Source: Entrophospora sp. SA101 (taxonomy: Eukaryota; Glomeromycota; Glomeromycetes; Entrophosporales; Entrophosporaceae). From it: 37,123 bases of DNA. Below the pieces are notes generated by a model. It was not told where the DNA came from. It saw only the letters and a list, made by a program, of their open reading frames with translations, and did no database searches. Shown here piece by piece: positions 10,756-22,039 of this stretch (its first letter is position 1; each line of letters starts with the position of its first letter). Made by a program: the position numbers and the translations under genes. The stretch lies in assembly GCA_958430865.1 (NCBI GenBank), contig CAUDNR010000226.1:1-37123 (forward strand), in the 5' to 3' direction.

Positions 10756-11254
10756 AAATCATAAAAAACTTTCGGTACATTTAAAATCACAGAACAAAGT
10801 CCAAACAACCAAACCAATTGACATAAAACATCTTCATTCATGTTTGAATGAACAAGGAATCACTAAATTTGATTTAAAAGAATTAGAAGAGGCTTTAAAT
10901 TCTGCTAAAACAGGAAAAATTGATGCACAAGCATTAGAAAAGATTTTGAAAACATTGTTAGTTGATGAGACCAAGGCAAATGAAGAAGAAATAGAAGTCT
11001 TGATGAAAAAGATTAGCAAATCATACTTGAATGGTGGTGATGGAAGCAGCAATAATATTATTAAAGACTTGAATGGTGATGGTGATTGCAATAATAAAAT
11101 TAAAGAGAATGGTATTCTTGTTGATGGAAAACAAGGAATTCATGTTGATAGTGAATTGATTGAAGATATTGTTTTATGGAAATCTAGTATGGATTTAGGA
11201 CCAACACCAACTCCTAACGTTGATTTAAATAATTTTATTGAAACAACAAAATAA
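10756..11254 (+). pseudogene. IDE last-exon fragment (inverted copy)
   Basis: This is the 3' part of IDE exon 19, reading from [10 protein letters not shown] to the stop, on the plus strand and cut on its left by the assembly gap. It carries the same C-terminal insert (EF-hand-like DLNGDGDC loop) as copies 1 and 3. It is a fragment of a gene present elsewhere, not an independent gene. Confidence 0.9.
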
Positions 11255-11507
11255 AATACATATATATCATATGACTATGATATAATTTAAAATTATATAT
11301 TTTACATGTGGGGCACACTGCAACTAGTGTTACGGCCTGTGTTGTTAACGAATTATCATTATGGACCATTACGAACATTTGTCCTGTTAAGAATCCGTTA
11401 ATATTATAATTAATGATTTCCAAACTAAGTATTAATTAAAGTTATACATTGCAATAATATTTTCCATGTTTTCTGAATGATCAAAAGTTTAAAAAATATG
11501 TATTTAT

Positions 11508-11807
11508 TTAATTTCTTTCTTTGCCTGCAAATATCAGAAAAGTTTGTTCATACATCCTGTCAATCCCAAAAACTAAAATCAAAGCATTGGTCATTTGATA
11601 TTTTAAGAACTAACCTCTAACAGATTGTTTAACCTTAACTGTAATCGGTATCTTCATTGCTAGATAGTGAGGAGTCATTTCTTCTCCTAATTCATCAAGC
11701 CGCTGCCAATGTTCCGTTGAGCTCCATAGAGAATTGGAAATTTTGTCCATGGCTCTCTGGAGAAGCAAAACACAATTAATGAGAGTCAAAAGAAGACCAA
11801 TAAGTTC
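11508..11807 (-). CDS. Unrecognised small protein, 3' exons (inverted copy)
   Basis: Mirror of 32550-32849. Exon 11807-11615 starts after a TTTAG acceptor and ends at a GTTAGT donor; the final exon 11524-11508 ends in TAA. It lies tail-to-tail with the IDE fragment. See the contig C copy for the description. Confidence 0.5.
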
Positions 11808-11886
11808 CTAAACAATTACAGATTTATATTTTTTCTATGATAAAACCTGCCATATCTTTAGCTCCATTTAAAACCTTTAATAAATC

Positions 11887-12254
11887 TTGCAGGTGGCTTC
11901 ATGTTTGGAAATGTCCGTGCAAATGATCTGAGCGACGTTTTCGCCCGTGAACAACTCCCCTGCGGTAGTAAAAATAGACGACTTTTTTGATGCTACCGCA
12001 ATTGCGGAAAATCTCGGGTTCGATGTGTTGTAGATGCAAGGGATCTTGAAGATTTTGTTCGAGTTGGTGAACGGATTGTACGTTTTTCTTGCCAAAACAA
12101 AAAAGTTATTCTCATCATCGGGTGGCCGTGGCTTCCGCAACACAGGGAGCGCAAAACAAAACAAGCAACTGGATGACTGGGAGATCATGGATGTCAGACT
12201 CATCGCAAATCGAGATCCGCCGCCTTTAACACAGTCAGTCACCTGCACCTGCAA
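11887..12254. other. GC-rich island with inverted 9-bp ends (inverted copy)
   Basis: Mirror of 32103-32470. About 48% GC by eye in surroundings near 27%. It is bounded by TTGCAGGTG and CACCTGCAA. Confidence 0.6.
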
Positions 12255-12570
12255 AAATATTTACCGCCAAGTTAAAGGAAAATTCTGCACATATTTTGTT
12301 TTTGTGTTTCTCGTATAATCAGTACTCAGTGAAATGCTATGAAATTCTGATTGGCTGAATTCTGTGTGGATCTTTCGTTGAATGAAAAATAAAAAACATC
12401 GCGGGAATTTTATTAACTGGTCATATAACTTCCAAATTATAGGATTAAGCAATACAAGAATGTCATTTTTTGTGAGTTAATATATAGCATATTAACTTGA
12501 TATATGATTTTAATATTATATACAAACTCAAAATTTTCTTTATCTGCTATCTATTGAATATCTTTCTAAA

Positions 12571-12764
12571 TACAGTATAACCCTTGTTTCGATGGACTTC
12601 ATTTCAACGGGTTAGAATTAATTCATGTTTCAAAAATCTCTGTTATACATTATGAAAACATATAAAAATCCATTGAAACGCGATTAGTAATTTTGTTTCA
12701 ACAGATTTTAAATGAAATTTTCTTACATGTCCAGCCATTCTAGTGAAACAAGGTTATTACTGTA
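12571..12764. mobile_element. Pogo/Tigger-like MITE A
   Basis: The ends TACAGTATAACCCTTGTTTC and (reverse complement) TACAGTAATAACCTTGTTTC are terminal inverted repeats flanked by TA, the target duplication of Tc1/mariner/pogo elements. CAGT followed by AACC resembles Tigger/pogo termini. The ~190-bp body has no coding capacity, so it would depend on a transposase elsewhere. Mirror copy at 31593-31786. Confidence 0.65.
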
Positions 12765-12977
12765 CCTGTTCTAATTTCCAGTTAAAGGAATATCGTCATC
12801 ATCTTTCTCTTCTATCAATGAATTACTTACCAAGTATTCAACTTACAAATTATATAATAATGAGTTAAAGATTGATAAATAGTAAATAATAAAATAAATA
12901 AAACTAATACTTCCATGTTGATCTCGATTTTACTATTACTATCACAATGAGGTATCAGCTGCTTTTCTTTGTTCACA

Positions 12978-13330
12978 TTAATGTTCCATCTGAATATTTT
13001 CCTTCTCACTAGTATCATCAGGATCGGTGTAAGAAGATTCATCATTTAATAATTATATATGAATTATTTAGAATCAGGGTAATAACAAAATCATCCCAAT
13101 TTTTTAAAATAATTTCAAATGGAGACATTCTCTTCCACCACCTGCCAAAAAAGAAATGGCTTAGTTTGCTATAAGTAAACACTTGTCCCGCCCGATCACA
13201 TAATAATTTTAGTTTTACCTTTCTTTTGCATTTGCTCCTTAATAGGACAGCAAAAACAGTTGATATTATCATTACAAATAAATAGAGAAAATATTGCATC
13301 ACCAAAGTAATAATAATACTATGACCATGG
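12978..13330 (-). pseudogene. Fragment of a repeated unknown protein family (inverted copy)
   Basis: Mirror of 31027-31379, described there. It carries the YYYFGDAI...NDNINC...IKEQ segment and the acidic tail ending KENIQMEH. Confidence 0.35.
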
Positions 13331-13642
13331 CATGCATGAAAAATTTAAGAAACCAATTCAAAGAAAATCTCACAATGCCCCAAAAGTTGGACAATGCACA
13401 AAAGGCTATTATATGGTTCATTAAAGGACCAATAAATCTAACATATTCTTTTAGGCATCTATGCAGGTTCTATCCATTATCTTCCTACATTATAAAAACG
13501 CAAATTAAATTTATATTACACAGTGAATCTCAAAGTAGTGTGCCTTGATTTAATAGATATTAATGGATTGAGATTTAATAATAATAAATAAATTAAAACT
13601 ATAATGATAATAAAATTCTTCTTAATATAATGGATTTCTTAA

Positions 13643-13767
13643 TACAGTCAAACCTTGTCAGATTTTGTTTAAAATCCATTATTGCTAATCTTGCCACAAC
13701 GGATTTTTATATTAATATTAATATTAATATGCGAATAATTTTAAAAATACGTTATGACAAGTATTTA

Positions 13768-13800
<33 letters not shown>

Positions 13801-13826
13801 GTCCGCTGTGACAAGGTTTGACTGTA
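13643..13826. mobile_element. Pogo/Tigger-like MITE B
   Basis: Terminal inverted repeats TACAGTCAAACCTTGTCA and TGACAAGGTTTGACTGTA are perfect over 18 bp and start at TA. The ~180-bp body carries ATTAAT and TTA microsatellite runs and no gene. Its ends differ from MITE A, so a second subfamily is present. Mirror copy at 30531-30714. Confidence 0.75.
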
Positions 13827-13936
13827 TTAGTAATAACGGTTTTTTGGAAAAAATTTCTAATTGCCCAGACTATCTGCTAAACCAAGATTGTGTATATTTT
13901 TAAATTAATGATTTTTAAACGATAAAGGATATTATT

Positions 13937-14122
13937 TAGTGATGGTGGCCGAAACTATTTTTGAAAAAAGGTAGTTTCGCCCAATACATATAATAAGTTC
14001 TAAATCAATCTACGTGCTTTATTTTAACACTTAAAAAATAACTTTGCCCAATCTCAGCCATTAAATTAGTTTCGCCAAAGTTTAGGCCAATTAATTTCAG
14101 GTAGTTTCGGCCATCATCACTA
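13937..14122. mobile_element. MITE C with GTGATGGTGGCCGAAAC ends
   Basis: The left end GTGATGGTGGCCGAAACTA and the reverse complement of the right end, GTGATGATGGCCGAAACTA, differ by one base over 19 bp and are flanked by TA. Internal degenerate repeats of GTTTCGCC and GGCCAATT are visible. It has no coding capacity, and its superfamily is not clear from the ends. Mirror copy at 30235-30420. Confidence 0.7.
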
Positions 14123-14709
14123 ATGTTATTATTATTGATAGCAATAGCGTAATGTTGGATAGAAAGTAATAGTAATACAATTTACAGTTGCACAATTCAT
14201 TAATAAATCTAATAATTAATGTAACTAATGAATGCTATAGATTCGAATCGAATCAAAGTACAATTCGAATTCGATCCGAACTGATTCGAATCAAAGATTA
14301 GATGATTCGTTCGGAGAATGAAATTTTACATATAAAAGATGCAACCCTCGCACATTTACCTAAAGCTGTTAATTCTATTATCACAATAATAGTCTATTAT
14401 ATATAATAATAATTAAAACTATAGATCATTTCGTATGTGTGCTTGTATATGTATGTGTGTGTATGATGTTAGTCATCTTTGTAAATGTATAAATGTAATA
14501 AAAAAATTTAATATTTAATTAAAATTTATATGATATACATATTCTTTATGTTGAGTTTCATGTCTTCGTAAGCCATTAATATTTTTATACCCTAAATTAA
14601 GGGACTAGAAAATATTAGACAGTCGTCAGGTATATTTGATATTTTACAAATAAAATCACGTTATTTGCGTAACATGTGAAAAAGTAAAGTATTTTTGGAA
14701 AGAAAAAAA

Positions 14710-15050
14710 ATGGGTATTACATGGTATAGATAGATGACATCCATATTTATAAATATATTTTTTAGAAAATTAAGATGTAAAATATATAAATAATAATATA
14801 TTTTCTAATTCAGTGTATTACTTGTTAGCAATGGAGGGTATCAAGATTTGGTAGATTTGAGTGAACGAATAATATCAAATTTGTCAGGTAAACTTTTAGA
14901 TAATTGGAAAATCAATGCAGTTCTTTATTTAAGAACACAACCTCAACAACTTCAGCCACATTACCAACAGCAACAACAGCAACAACAGCAACAACGACAA
15001 CAACAACAACACCAACTTCAACAACTTCAACTTCAACTTCAACAGCTGCA

Positions 15051-15083
<33 letters not shown>

Positions 15084-15681
15084 ACTACTACAACAAATCC
15101 AATTGTTAAAACAACATCATCAAATACAACAACAACAGTTGCTGCAACAACAACAATCAATGTATACCATATCATTTAATAGTGGTGCTCTTAAAGATAA
15201 ATTTTATTGTTTGGTAGATGATATTATTGTAGAATCTGATAGAGAAATGGAAGGAATATTGAAAAGATTAAAAAATCTTTGGATGAGTAGACAAATGGCT
15301 CAATTTGAGGTAAAAAAATTTATAAAAAATCAAAAATTTTATTTTTGTTGGGAATAATTATTAATTAAAATTTTTGTTGTTGTTTAGGGACAAACATATA
15401 GCATTGGTGATTTTGTTATACGTGCAGCTAATGCTTCAAATTCACCACAAAAAGGAATGTTAATTGAAATAGAATATTTGCCAACACTCAATTATAAATC
15501 AGCAATACCATTATTAAAAGAATTTATTACAATTTTACTACCTGATGTTAAAACTTTGTCATGGAGTCCAGGATCTGAAATGGAAAATTTTAAAAAAGTT
15601 GGATTATCAGAAACAGATTTCTCTAGAACACATACTGCTCATCAATATATTATGTTATTTAAAAATAACAGTATTTTGTAG
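14710..15681 (+). CDS. MED20: Mediator complex subunit 20 (Med20/Srb2/TRFP-like) with polyglutamine insert
   Basis: Three exons (14710-14723, 14829-15309, 15388-15681) give 262 residues. Med20 pairs with Med18 in the Mediator head and works in RNA polymerase II initiation in the nucleus. The start MGITC resembles the MGVTC opening of the human protein and is made by splicing a 14-nt first exon. It continues with a helix (LVDLSERIISNLSGKLLDNW), strand LYLRT, a Gln-rich tract at residues 42-114, then the conserved core (YTISFN, FYCLVDDIIVESD, SIGDFVIRAAN, GMLIEIEYLP) and C-terminal HQYIMLFKN. Without the glutamine insert the length is near the usual 190-210. It converges on BAR-SH3 with under 180 bp between stop codons. 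The product is called from motif order; the first exon is inferred. Confidence 0.85.
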
Positions 15682-15784
15682 GATAGATTAAATATTTCAA
15701 TGTTGCAAATAAATTAAAATAAGTCATCCACCATCCATATAAATTATTTATTAAGTACAGTATAAATTATTAATACTAATTCAA

Positions 15785-15802
15785 ATGGTTCATTTGAACC
15801 AT
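15785..15802. other. Perfect palindrome between convergent gene ends
   Basis: ATGGTTCA-TT-TGAACCAT lies between the Med20 and BAR-SH3 stop codons. It may help 3' end formation on both strands, or be chance. Mirror copy at 28555-28572. Confidence 0.4.
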
Positions 15803-15859
15803 ACATTAACAACAAAAAAAAAAATTGTATATAAATATTATTTACAATTATCTATTATC

Positions 15860-16881
15860 TTATAATTCTTCAACATAATTCCCTAAAAAAATTTTAAAGC
15901 AAAATAACAATCATTTGATTAATAATATCTCTTAAAAAACAAAAAATTTAAACACACATACAGGAAAATTTTTTGAATTTACCTGGAAAAATACCAGTAA
16001 CACCATTTAATTTTCCCTCCCACCAATCATCAGTATTAGGAGTTCTTTTTAACACTTCAATTTTATCCCCTTTATGAAATGATAAATCGCCATCTGCCTG
16101 TGCATCATAATCATATAATGCTTTGACATATGCAATTTTTGGTTTTGCTGGGATAGGAGGGGGGATTGGTGATGGAATTTTTTTGTTAACTGGGAAAAGT
16201 TTTGAATTAGAGGATGAATTCATTGAATTGAATGATGCTTTACGAGCTGATACTGATGGAGTTGCTGAATATGCTGGAGGTGGTTCATCTTCATTTTCAT
16301 CTTCATCTTCATCATCATCATCAAATTTTTTTATATTTTTCTTTCTATTGCGAGCATAATCACTATTATTATTGCTATCAGAATCATGATCATTACCATT
16401 TCTATTAGAGTATTTTTTTGAAGTTTGAGTGTTGGAAGATCGATTTGATGATGATGATGATGGTGATGTTGATAAATCTCTTGATGTATAAGTTGACTCA
16501 TCTCTCTTTGAAGCATGTTTACGTAAACGAACTATAATTTTTTTTTAATAAAACAAAAAATTTACAATTAAACAATTAATTAATCAAAAAATGTTTTTAA
16601 TCCCCCACCGATTTACCATTTTCAGGATTAGATTTTGCTAATTTTGCTTCACGATTTAATAAGGTTAATGATTGAATTTGATTCTTTGCATCTTCAACTC
16701 TTTCATCATAACTGTCTACTATTGAAGAATCAATATCAATATCTGATTTATCTACAACTTTTTCCAAACGTTTTATTGAATGCCTGAAAATTCTTATTTG
16801 AATACGATAAAAAGATTCAAATACTGGTTCAATAAATTCAATCATATAATCGAAAAATAACGGTAATTCTTTCTTAAGTAA
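15860..16881 (-). pseudogene. BAR-SH3 protein gene, 3' fragment (inverted, 5'-truncated copy)
   Basis: Exon 8 (15882-15860), exon 7 (16531-15983) and most of exon 6 (from about 16881 to 16617) match the complete gene at 26370-28497. The copy stops inside exon 6, where sequence switches at a 14-bp microhomology to IDE intron 14. It keeps the last BAR helix, the linker and the SH3 domain but lacks a start, exons 1-5 and the exon 6 acceptor, so it cannot make the normal protein. Confidence 0.9.
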
Positions 16882-16895
16882 ATTATTATAATATT
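16882..16895. other. Microhomology junction BAR-SH3 / IDE copy 2
   Basis: ATTATTATAATATT is common to BAR-SH3 exon 6 (mirror near 27462-27475) and to IDE intron 14 (copy 1, about 3487-3505). Left of it the sequence is BAR-SH3, right of it IDE. Confidence 0.85.
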
Positions 16896-16961
16896 TAAAT
16901 TTGAATAAGTTGAAAAATGGAAATATTTCTAAAAAGATATTTTCTTGTTAAATAAACATAC

Positions 16962-19751
16962 AGTAATGATTCCTTGTTTTTTAATTTCAAAGTTTGTTGG
17001 AATAAACTCATTTGGTAATGGAAGTTTTAATTCAGAGTCAATAGTTGTTGATTTTAATTCCTAATAAAAAAATAAAAAAAAATATATATCAAATAAATAT
17101 TTCAATATACTCAACAAATTATATTTAATGAATCTTTACCTGAAGAAAGTTTTCGCTCATAGGTTCAACTTTATACTCTGTACCATACCATTTTTCTTTT
17201 TGATCCAAATTAGTAAAAGTTTGACTGACTAAAGTAAGGATAAAATTATCAGGTCTTAACCAATCTAAACTTTCTTGGATTAACTTAGGGTTGTATTCCC
17301 TAAAAATATATGATTTATTTAAGACCCATTCACGAGGATATGAACTTTGTAAAGCATTTGAAAGTTCAGAAGTGTAATCTTCAGGCTGAGATTTTTCTTT
17401 GAATTTAAATGATACAGCAGAAAGAATCTCAGCCTTTACAAAATCAATATTTAATAAATATAGCAATAATATATATATGAATTAACCCTACAAAATTTTT
17501 TTAAAATCATACCTCATGGTATATCCATTCTTGAATTCCTTCATTTTTCAACATTTTAATGTATTGAAAAATGATTTTAACAATTTCTTCATAATTAGCT
17601 ATCAATGTTATATATATGATTGTAAATAAATATAACAATTATAACTATTAATTTAGAATTGTTCATAAATAAAATTACCTAGACCAGATTCAGTTAAATC
17701 AACATCAATATAGAAGAATCCAAATCCTGCACCCGCATCTCCTGGCCCTGCATCTAAAGAATTTGCTAAACCTTTTCAATAAAAAGTAAGTAAAAAAGTA
17801 AACAAGTAAATAAACAAATAAACAAATAAATAATGACTTTTCTTTTTTTGGGGGGGAACAACAAACCTTTCTTTTTCAACAGTGAAAATATAGAGCCAGC
17901 ACCTTCATGACCCAATAAATGTGATAGATACCTTCCAGGCTTTATAATGATGTTTTTACAGAAAAAAAATTTTAAAGAATTTATAGATATGAAAAAAGTT
18001 AAATACTAATATATATAATTACCTTAGCACGGAATAAAGGATCTTGGACTGGAAAAGGAAACCTTATTTTCAATATTATTAAATCCTTGACTGGTTTGAC
18101 AAATACTTTTTTCTAAAATAGAAAAGGAAATTTTTAAAATTTTAATATAAACATTATGTTTGATATTTGAAAATACATGATTTGATTTTACCATCAACTC
18201 ATTTTTAGTATAAGGGGTTTCTTTGAAAATTGGTGCTGGTATTGATTTATTATTAATATCAGAAAATTTATCTACTACCCATTGAGTTAATTGATCCAAA
18301 GGCTCTAAGTATTCATCATAAAATTACATATAAAATAGATTATCATTAATAATAAGTATATAGATTCATAAAAGTACAAATAACTAATGATATAATAAAT
18401 ATATTATTAATGATACCTTGACCTAACACAACCAATTTCATAATATTTGCCGAGTAATAATTGTTGTGAAACTTTAATAACTCATCTCTAATATCCAACC
18501 CTTCTTTAAGTGGATTATCTTTTAAGGTAACTAAATTTCCAGTACCAAATTTTTTATAAGGATGTTTTGGGCTTGATAAAATTCTTCCAAGTTCATATAA
18601 CCTAATTGTATCAGACTGAAGATTTTTTTTAAATTCTATATATATTTAAAAAACGATGGGATTATTTCAATCTACTATACAAACTAAATAATATATAATG
18701 TATATATATATTATTGATCATTACCAGAGTCCACTGCATGAAGTTCCCTGTCAGTACAACTAGGATCAAATAATGGTGATATAAAAAATTGTGCAAATCT
18801 ATAAAAAATTAATAATTAATTGATTAATTAATTAAAATTACAATGACTATTTTTTTAATTTTAAAGTATGTATTAAGTATTAGTTACCTATCCAAAGCAC
18901 CTTCCAAGTTTTCATGAGCTACTTCAAAATAATAGTTTGTATGATCTTCACTAGTATATGCATTTGAATATCCACCATGATTTGATAAGTACTAATAAGA
19001 ATCATAAATTATTATTATTGTGCAAACAAGTCCAAGTATAAATATCAACGTAATCGTGTATTTTCCTGCAAAAATCATCCACAACTGCAAGCGTATTTTA
19101 AATTTTATTGGTGGGTTAGGCGTATTTAGAAATTACATTGGCAATCGCAGATGATTTTTGCATTTTAACACAATAATAAATTTCAATTACTTCAGAGTAT
19201 TCATTTTCTTTTGGATACTACAAAATATAATTTTAATAAGGTATAGTATTGAAAATTTGATTTCTATATCAATTTATCAATTTATCATTTATGATTTCTT
19301 TACCTTTTTTGTACCCTACAGATATTATTAAATTGATTGATGGGTTCTTAATTAGTTAAATATCATGATTTAAAAATATGTATATAAATATTACCATGAA
19401 TAAAAGATGTTCGCAGAAATGAGCAAGACCTTCTAAATTGTCCTAAACAACAACAATAATATGTTTTCACAAAGATATCAAAAAAAAATAAAAAATAAAT
19501 GTATGTATATAATAGAAAAATCATACTGGATCAGATAACTGTCCAACATGGACATCTAAAGCAGCACTAGACTTGTCAGTTTCAGGATCATGAATAAGCA
19601 ATGCTTCTAACTCATTATTTAGATGAATCAAGCGATAGGAACGATCATCATTTTCTGGTTTTTCGATTATCTTTGAAAATACAGCATATGAATTATCAGG
19701 AGAAATCTCAAAACCAGAGGGAAGCTTATCAAATTTTGATGATGGTGCCAT
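16962..19751 (-). pseudogene. Insulin-degrading enzyme copy 2, exons 1-14 only (3'-truncated, diverged)
   Basis: Starts at M 19751 ([10 protein letters not shown]) and runs through exon 14 (17060-16962), about 519 codons covering the catalytic N-terminal half. HFCEH and all splice sites I checked are kept. The rest is lost at the junction to BAR-SH3. It differs from copy 1 by scattered changes (for example GDAGAGFGFFYIDVDL against [16 protein letters not shown]) and keeps the family motif WYGTEY where copy 1 has QYGIEY. The good frame and scattered silent changes suggest selection until recently, so the true copy may be full-length and only truncated by assembly. Reading on past intron 14 leads to BAR-SH3 exons on the same strand, but the phases do not match for a simple in-frame fusion. 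Confidence 0.88.
19067..19162. repeat. Short inverted-repeat element inside IDE intron 4 (copy 2)
   Basis: Orthologous position and ends to 5671-5766, with a few substitutions in the centre and arms. Confidence 0.6.
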
Positions 19752-21946
19752 AGTTGTATGTTTCGAGCAAATAATTTGTAATTGCAAATGTTTGAGAGAT
19801 AAGTTTTTCGACAAGATGAATAACTAATAATTTTATCAATAATAATTAAAAATATTTGAAATAATAATGATTTATTAGTGTATTTAAATAAGATAGATAG
19901 ACACATCTTTCTTTTTACGTAAGGAACGGGTCTGATTGTTTTGGGAGTTTTTAATTGAATATCCATAATAATAATAAATGACCTCACAAAAAAGGACATT
20001 TAGGAAACAAAAGCATCAGATTCAATGTCCACTTTATTAAAGTATAATTTTTGGATATTATGAGATAAAAAAAACAAGGTGTGTACCTACAAAAATAATT
20101 TTTTCAAGTCCGTTATCTTTATCCTTTAGCAATATTGAGCGAAGGTCTCACCTTTCATGGTAAAGACTGCTAATCAGAACTTTCTAAGGAATAAGTAAAT
20201 TATTTACTTGTTATTTCATATCACTTTATCGTGTACTTAACAAACAACATCATATATATAATCATGGGAAGATGTACACTTAATTATGGACTGTGCCAAC
20301 AAAACATGGGTCTGGCTAAGCTCACAGACTCGAGATTTAGTTAAGACCTTTATATGCTAAATATTTAATATTAACATTAAGTGATTTTCTCTAAAATAAA
20401 AAACTTGACGAGATCCATGTTTTGTTGACACAGACAGTTCCCGCGTAAAAACTAATTTGCAATTCGTTATTGAAATAAAAATATAAAATAATGATAATAA
20501 ATAATAAATAAACCTTGCATTCTCGTTTGTAATTTTTAAATTTATTACTTGAAAATCAATAAATTTTTTCTTGTACATAAATAGCAATGCCCGTAATATT
20601 TATTATTATAGCCATTACCATATTAGTATTAATATTAACATTTCCGTTAAATCATTATCATAATCATTATTATAATAGACAGGTTTGATTTAAATCAAAG
20701 TCCGTTAAAATCGGGATGCACTGTGTATGGTAATAATAATAGCAATAGATAATAAACACATTAATATTTTTCGACACTTCCCGAAGATGGTAAAAATCAC
20801 CTTTGTCTCAAGTTCTATATTGCAAGCAAGTCTAGTGATAAAGATTACACGACATCAAGTAATAGTTGTCGTATTGTTACAAAAAAAATTTATAACAGCC
20901 AAAAATTCACACCGGTTTGGTGCTTGGCCTTCTTGATGTTATAGAATTCAAATTAATGAATCTTTTTATGATCGTACCAGGGCCGAAAAAATCAATTGTT
21001 CCGGTTCATTTGGTAAAACCCGATTGAAATTATAGCATTAAAAAATATTTTTCTTATCGTTTATAATAAATTTGTGAAGAAAATATCACAAGTGGTTTCT
21101 AAGTTAAAAATGTTTTTCGTGAAAAAATTACATATTAATTAATATAGATATAAAATAAAATCGTTCAATCGATTAAAACTATTTCTCTACTATTTTAGCA
21201 TTTAATAATGCATTTACTTCATGATTTTCTTATAGTCAATGCACAACAGCTACAACATCAAAATCACCAACTAAATAACAATAATGATATTTACAAATAA
21301 TTGATTAATATTAACTACTTTAATTTTTGTAATTTCCGCCCGATTCATAGGCCCAACAATACAGCCTGCAAAACAGTAAAGTCATGTTTGTCTCAGATCA
21401 TAGACATTTATTAGTAAGTTATTTGTGACAGCTGATATATGTTTTGTGGTAATCCATTAGTGAGACAAGTGAAGCGTTCACTATCAAAACGTATATAATG
21501 AATGGTAAGCATTTTTTCACTAATAGGAAAATATTACAAAACTAACACACGGCAGAAACAAGAACAAAAACCGTTTAAAATTAATTAATTTAATATAATA
21601 CACGATTTTGTGATTTGTTTGCATAATCTCTTGTCAGCAAAACAATCAAGTAGCTCAAACCTCCATTCTCTTGGTAAAGAATTTACTTACATTTGATGTG
21701 TTTGCTGACAATTCAACACTCTGCCGTATGGTGTCTGATTTAGTGTGTACACACTTTGATATATTTGTGGTGACAATACTTGGCTTTCTTGATAAGCCGT
21801 TCTCTTTCGTTATTGTTATTATTTTACAAAGACTTTTTTTTGAACAATATGAAAATTCAAAAGGGCAAGAATTGAATTATGGAATAAAAAAAGCGAATCA
21901 TCAATGAAATATTTCAGCAAGCTCCAAATCCAAGCAAATTAACTGC
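19752..21946. other. Upstream region of IDE copy 2 (homologous to 6345-8405)
   Basis: Similar to the region upstream of copy 1, with numerous insertions and deletions. For example, extra sequence at about 21384-21450 and 21672-21690 is absent from contig A. No gene is supported. A 78-codon plus-strand frame at 21671-21907 is broken in the contig A copy. Homology ends near 21946. Confidence 0.5.
20288..20436. repeat. Hairpin / MITE-like inverted repeat upstream of IDE copy 2
   Basis: Same arms as 6882-7023 (CCAACAAAACATGG and CCATGTTTTGTTGACACAG). Confidence 0.55.
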
Positions 21947-22039
21947 TACTCACAAATGATTTTCAAAGGATGACCCTTCTCTTGAGACTTTTGTTTGATT
22001 GGAGTATAGAGAGAGTCAATTTTATTTTGATTCATACCT

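Larger units (their letters stand above)
10756..16895 (+). repeat. Left arm of a ~6.1-kb inverted duplication (pairs with 27462-33601)
   Basis: Every stretch compared is the reverse complement of 27462-33601, with paired coordinates summing to 44357. The one mismatch I found is at 12779 (C) against 31578. The arm is bounded on the left by the N gap and on the right by the microhomology junction at 16882-16895. Confidence 0.93.

Noticed and set aside
14243..14305. TTCGAATC-type palindromic repeats (also 30050-30115)
   Set aside because: Short, degenerate and without ends or target duplication; probably a decayed simple repeat.
14848..14850. TTG as start of Med20
   Set aside because: The frame continues upstream to an acceptor and joins a 14-nt exon beginning MGIT, which matches the family N-terminus.
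14904..15179. Long open frames rich in Thr/Ala on the plus strand and Val/Ala on the minus strand across the CAA/CAG tract (also 29178-29453)
   Set aside because: They are shifted or antisense readings of the Med20 glutamine repeat, which is in frame with the conserved Med20 domains.
16123..16359. Gly/Ser-rich frame opposite BAR-SH3 exon 7 (also 27998-28234)
   Set aside because: Antisense of the acidic and proline-rich linker; the BAR-SH3 frame is the conserved one.
21671..21907. 78-codon plus-strand frame upstream of IDE copy 2
   Set aside because: The homologous contig A sequence (about 8170-8350) has stops and indels in this frame.
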